Assembly: GCA_964651405.1 (NCBI GenBank)
Contig: CAZYZB010000012.1
Location: 1 to 23,085 of the forward strand
Length of the DNA: 23,085 nt
Source of the DNA: JAWBOD01 sp964651405
GTDB lineage: Archaea > Aenigmatarchaeota > Aenigmatarchaeia > Aenigmatarchaeales > Aenigmatarchaeaceae
Direction: 5' to 3'
Numbering within the stretch: position 1 is the first letter of the stretch; every line of letters starts with the position of its first letter. The translations under genes and the position numbers were made by a program. Under the pieces are notes generated by a model, which did not search any database, had not been told where the DNA came from, and was given only the letters and a program-made list of their open reading frames with translations. This document shows positions 20,599 to 23,085 of this stretch, piece after piece.

Positions 20599-21675
20599 TT
20601 ATAAGAATTTTTTAATAATATTAAAATACGATTTAAATATAACCCCTATAACTTTTATTGCCGTAGGATGATATAGAGCATATCCTGGTATATTATCTGT
20701 GAACTGATTTAAAATTTGTTTATCTTTAACGACCCTATTTTTTTGAATAAAAAGCCTTTTATTTAGTATTGATTTATAATTTTTTATCAAAGCTTCATAA
20801 GTTAAAAGCTTTAATGGACTTTTATAAAAAATTAGAAAATAGAAATTTAATCCAATTTCTACAAAAAAAGTTAAAGGAAACAATAATAATAGAGTTCTCA
20901 GAGAATAGCATTTAATCAAAGTTTCCAACCTATTTTTTTCAAGATGATAGAACTTCTTAACTACATTTTGCGAGATTTCTGAACTTCCTTGATAATTGTG
21001 ATAAATGACTGCCTTGGGGGCATACACTGTCTTAAAGCCGAATAATTTCACACGCCAAGAGTAATCTATATCATCATAATACATGAAAAAGTCTTCCTCT
21101 AATAAGCCAACTTTCTCTAAAACTTCTTTTTTTATTAACAGAGCCCCACCAGCAGTGTAGCCAGTTTCTTCCATTTTATTAAATTTCTTTGCATCTTTTT
21201 GTTTGAATCCTTTTGGCCATGCAAAACCAATAAAGTTAATCCAACCTCCAGCATAATTTATTTTAGTTTTATCGCTCATTATTAGAATTTTAGAAGCGCA
21301 CAATCCTATTCTATCATCAGCTTTAGCAACCTTGACAAGATTAATTAGCCAATTTCTATCAACAAACATATCAACATTTATCAAAATATAATAGTCACTT
21401 TTTATGGTTTTAAGTGCAACATTGTTACCTGCTGAGAAACCTAAGTTCTTTTTATTTTTAATTACTTTAATCTTTGGGAATTTTTCTTTTACGAATTTTA
21501 CAGAACCATCTACAGAAGCATTGTCAACAAAAACAATCTGGTATCTAGATTTAGGATAGTTTAGTTTATACAAGGAACTTAAACATTTTTCTATAAAGTT
21601 TTTAGCATTATAATTTAGAACTATTATCGAGCAATAAGGCATTTTGTCGTTTTTAATTGTTTTGTTCTTTATCAT
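20599..21675 (-). CDS. GT2 family glycosyltransferase
   Basis: A family 2 inverting glycosyltransferase of the rhamnosyltransferase-like subgroup. It has a GT-A fold start (CSIIVLNYNAKNFIEKCLSS), the nucleotide-binding VFVDNASVDGSV, KNLGFSAGNN, an acidic LINVDMF motif in place of the common LLNPD, GYTAGGALLIKKEV, and the FFMYYDDIDYSWRVK region with the catalytic acidic residues. Hydrophobic segments near the C-terminus (RTLLLLFPLTFFVEIGLNFYFLIF) tie it to the membrane. The frame opens at a TTG at 21681, but the ATG at 21675 sits 28 bases from a good TATA box, favouring a leaderless start there (358 residues). It probably adds a sugar to the surface glycan or its lipid carrier. Confidence 0.93.
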   Translation of the reverse strand: MIKNKTIKNDKMPYCSIIVLNYNAKNFIEKCLSSLYKLNYPKSRYQIVFVDNASVDGSVKFVKEKFPKIKVIKNKKNLGFSAGNNVALKTIKSDYYILINVDMFVDRNWLINLVKVAKADDRIGLCASKILIMSDKTKINYAGGWINFIGFAWPKGFKQKDAKKFNKMEETGYTAGGALLIKKEVLEKVGLLEEDFFMYYDDIDYSWRVKLFGFKTVYAPKAVIYHNYQGSSEISQNVVKKFYHLEKNRLETLIKCYSLRTLLLLFPLTFFVEIGLNFYFLIFYKSPLKLLTYEALIKNYKSILNKRLFIQKNRVVKDKQILNQFTDNIPGYALYHPTAIKVIGVIFKSYFNIIKKFL

Positions 21676-21697
21676 AATCAATTATATTATAATCAAG

Positions 21698-21708
21698 TAT
21701 TTATAATA
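21698..21708 (-). promoter_or_regulatory. TATA box for the GT2 gene
   Basis: On the minus strand TATTATAAATA is centred about 28 bases before the ATG at 21675; it decides that start over the TTG six bases further upstream. Confidence 0.55.
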
Positions 21709-21730
21709 TTTAACGAGAAATTCTAATTAT

Positions 21731-21741
21731 AAGTTTAAATT
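21731..21741 (+). promoter_or_regulatory. TATA box for the Dol-P-mannose synthase-like gene
   Basis: AAGTTTAAATT is about 30 bases before the ATG at 21767 and 21 before the in-frame GTG at 21758, which favours the ATG and a very short or absent leader. It lies back to back with the minus-strand box at 21698. Confidence 0.5.
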
Positions 21742-21766
21742 GCTAGTACTATAAAATGTGAAGCAT

Positions 21767-22408
21767 ATGAAAGCTATTGCTGTTATACCGGCTTTTAATG
21801 AAGAGAAAAGAATAGGAAGTGTTATTATAGAAACTAAGAGGCATGTTGATAAAGTGATTGTAATAGATGATGGTTCTACAGATAAAACAGCTGAAGTTTC
21901 TAAAAAATATGGTGCTCAAGTAATAAGATATGAAAAAAATAGAGGTGTTGGATTCGCAACAAAGATTGGATTAAGTAAAGCTATTTCATTGAAGCCTGAC
22001 ATTATTGTTTTTTTGGATGCAGACGGACAACATGATCCAAGTTATATACCATATTTTTTAAATGCAATAAAAAATGGTGCTGATTATGTTTGCGGAAATA
22101 GAGACTTGTCAAAGTACCCGTTTAATAGGAAGATTGGAAACTGGGGGTTAAAGGTTTTAACAAACTTACTTTGTCCAACTGGAATTATGGATACTGAGTG
22201 TGGGTTTAGAGCATTTTCATTAAGAGCAGCGAAAAAATTGAATCTAAAAGCAGAAAGGTATGGAAGAGAAATGGATTTTGCTTATAATGTTTGGAAAAAT
22301 AAATTTAAAATAAAGCAAGTGAGAATTGAAGTTCATTCTTATCATTCAAAAGCAGCGATAAGCAGGGGATTTAAAAATTTCTTTTATTTGATTAAAATAA
22401 GATTTTAA
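21767..22408 (+). CDS. Dolichol-phosphate mannosyltransferase-like GT2 enzyme
   Basis: A GT-A-fold transferase of the DPM1/Dol-P-Glc synthase type, which moves mannose or another sugar from its nucleotide to a polyprenyl phosphate carrier. Motifs are VIPAFNEEKRIGSV, VIDDGSTDKT, ENRGVGFA-like KNRGVGFATKIGL, FLDADGQHDP (the DxD metal site), GNRDLSKYP, TECGFRAFS and the catalytic-region YGREMDFAYN. At 213 residues it is the minimal catalytic form, with no C-terminal membrane helices. The frame could begin at a GTG three codons earlier, but the core begins at MKAIAVIPAFN. It stands divergent from the other GT2 gene. Confidence 0.93.
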   Translation: MKAIAVIPAFNEEKRIGSVIIETKRHVDKVIVIDDGSTDKTAEVSKKYGAQVIRYEKNRGVGFATKIGLSKAISLKPDIIVFLDADGQHDPSYIPYFLNAIKNGADYVCGNRDLSKYPFNRKIGNWGLKVLTNLLCPTGIMDTECGFRAFSLRAAKKLNLKAERYGREMDFAYNVWKNKFKIKQVRIEVHSYHSKAAISRGFKNFFYLIKIRF

Positions 22409-22607
22409 CTTTAAACTCTTCTATTATGCTTTCAACAGACCTTAGCCCAAAATTAGAAATTTTCTTCTTGAACCATTTCTTATGCTCTATTTCTCTAGCA
22501 AACGAATAGCTATTTGGTATACAATATATGCAATTTCCAAAGCACTGTCTAAAAGTAATCATAACTGTGGAAGGTCTTCTAGAAAGTTTAGGATTATAAT
22601 ATTTTTA
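22392..22607 (-). pseudogene. Remnant of a B12-binding-type radical SAM protein
   Basis: On the minus strand, between stop codons, a frame reads KYYNPKLSRRPSTVMITFRQ, then CFGNCIYC (CxxxCxxC, the 4Fe-4S cluster motif), then a segment ending RSVESIIEEFK. The order Y-x-P, P-x-x-x-I, CxxxCxxC and RSVE-x-x-x-EE is the start of the radical SAM domain in B12-binding radical SAM enzymes. The usual SRGCP has decayed to FRQCF. About 190 upstream residues (B12 domain) and several hundred downstream ones are missing, and the frame runs into the end of the neighbouring glycosyltransferase gene. A 56-codon frame from the ATG at 22562 remains. It is read as a truncated relic; translation is doubtful. Confidence 0.65.
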
Positions 22608-22636
22608 ACGTTTAAAAACTTATCATTATTTTTATG

Positions 22637-23085
22637 TTACTTTTTACAAACAAAGATTGTAAAGTAAGAGAATATTTTTGGATAAATCTTCGCTAGCTTA
22701 TTAGGGAAACCAAAATGGTATATCTTAAAAATTTTAAAATGTTTTTTTATAAAATCTATGTTTTGTTTTATTATCGGAAAGTGTAGATGTTTAAATCTTT
22801 GACTTGTAAATGGAAAGTCGAAAGGTTTGCCGAAAAGTATTTTAATCCTCGTGTAAATATGATTGCTGTTTGGTAAGGAAATAAAAATAATTCCATCATC
22901 TTTTACTACTCTTTTGATTTCTTTAATTGCATTTTCTGGATTTTTTAAATGCTCCAAAACTTCAAGACATGATACATAATCAAAAGATTTACTTGAACAT
23001 GGCAATATATCTTTTTCTAAATCGATCTCTGGATAATCTATACCTCTATAATTTATTTCTGTTTTCAACTCCTTTTTTAAGGATT
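22637..23085 (-). CDS. SAM-dependent methyltransferase, 5' end outside window
   Basis: The C-terminal part of a class I (Methyltransf_11/UbiE-like) methyltransferase. Visible are IDYPEIDLEKDILPCSSKSF (motif II region), FDYVSCLEVLEHLKNPENA (motif post-II with the LEVLEHL signature), IKEIKRVVKDDGIIFISLPN (motif III), and a hydrophobic tail ending in FVCKK. The glycine-rich motif I that should precede it is absent, and the frame stays open to the window edge (SLKKELKTEINY), so the gene continues beyond position 23085; the TTG at 23068 is unlikely to be the start. The substrate is unknown; in a glycan locus it may methylate a sugar or a lipid carrier. Confidence 0.9.
   Translation of the reverse strand, partial: SLKKELKTEINYRGIDYPEIDLEKDILPCSSKSFDYVSCLEVLEHLKNPENAIKEIKRVVKDDGIIFISLPNSNHIYTRIKILFGKPFDFPFTSQRFKHLHFPIIKQNIDFIKKHFKIFKIYHFGFPNKLAKIYPKIFSYFTIFVCKK

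Noticed and set aside
1..23085. CRISPR arrays, insertion sequences, complete tRNA or rRNA genes.
   Set aside because: No regularly spaced repeats, transposase motifs or full cloverleaf sequences were found by reading both strands.

Overview
The window is an AT-rich (roughly one third G+C by eye), densely packed archaeal chromosome segment. Archaeal markers are a short archaeal-type TyrRS, an archaeal-type UMP kinase, a KH-less beta-CASP nuclease of the aCPSF2 type, RNA 3'-phosphate cyclase, an AglB/STT3 oligosaccharyltransferase and TATA boxes about 27-30 bases before many start codons (leaderless transcription). Short intergenic gaps and a secreted protease with Cys-rich modules, LamG and a C-terminal Hint domain resemble uncultivated DPANN-type archaea; that placement is inference.

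Left part (1-5245): the edge of an unknown gene, a small unknown helical protein, a two-helix membrane protein, then a minus-strand run, in transcription order MTA/SAH deaminase, UMP kinase, TyrRS, SerRS. A 20-base sequence that looks like the 3' end of a tRNA touches the serS stop codon.

Middle (5246-13751): a divergent promoter feeds aCPSF2, interrupted by a 436-residue LAGLIDADG intein placed directly after the HxHxDH metal motif, and an overlapping rtcA. Convergent with them, with no base between the stop codons, is a 1409-residue secreted subtilisin-like protease. It has a Cys-rich insert inside the catalytic domain, Cys-rich repeats, a LamG domain, a poly-Gly linker and a C-terminal intein-like Hint domain. 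An unknown membrane protein precedes it in the same operon.

Right part (13752-23085): a surface-glycan and N-glycosylation locus: a flippase, a 47-residue zinc ribbon protein missed by length filters, AglB, an operon of one cupin and three sugar-nucleotide SDR enzymes, two GT2 glycosyltransferases and a partial methyltransferase. A degraded radical-SAM gene lies between the last two genes. Together these would make nucleotide sugars, assemble and flip a lipid-linked glycan and transfer it to secreted proteins; the neighbouring protease carries nine N-x-S/T sequons and is a plausible acceptor.

The most unusual feature is the pair of Hint-fold elements in near-neighbour genes: a true splicing intein in the active site of an RNA nuclease, and a non-splicing Hint domain that could cut or anchor a surface protease.
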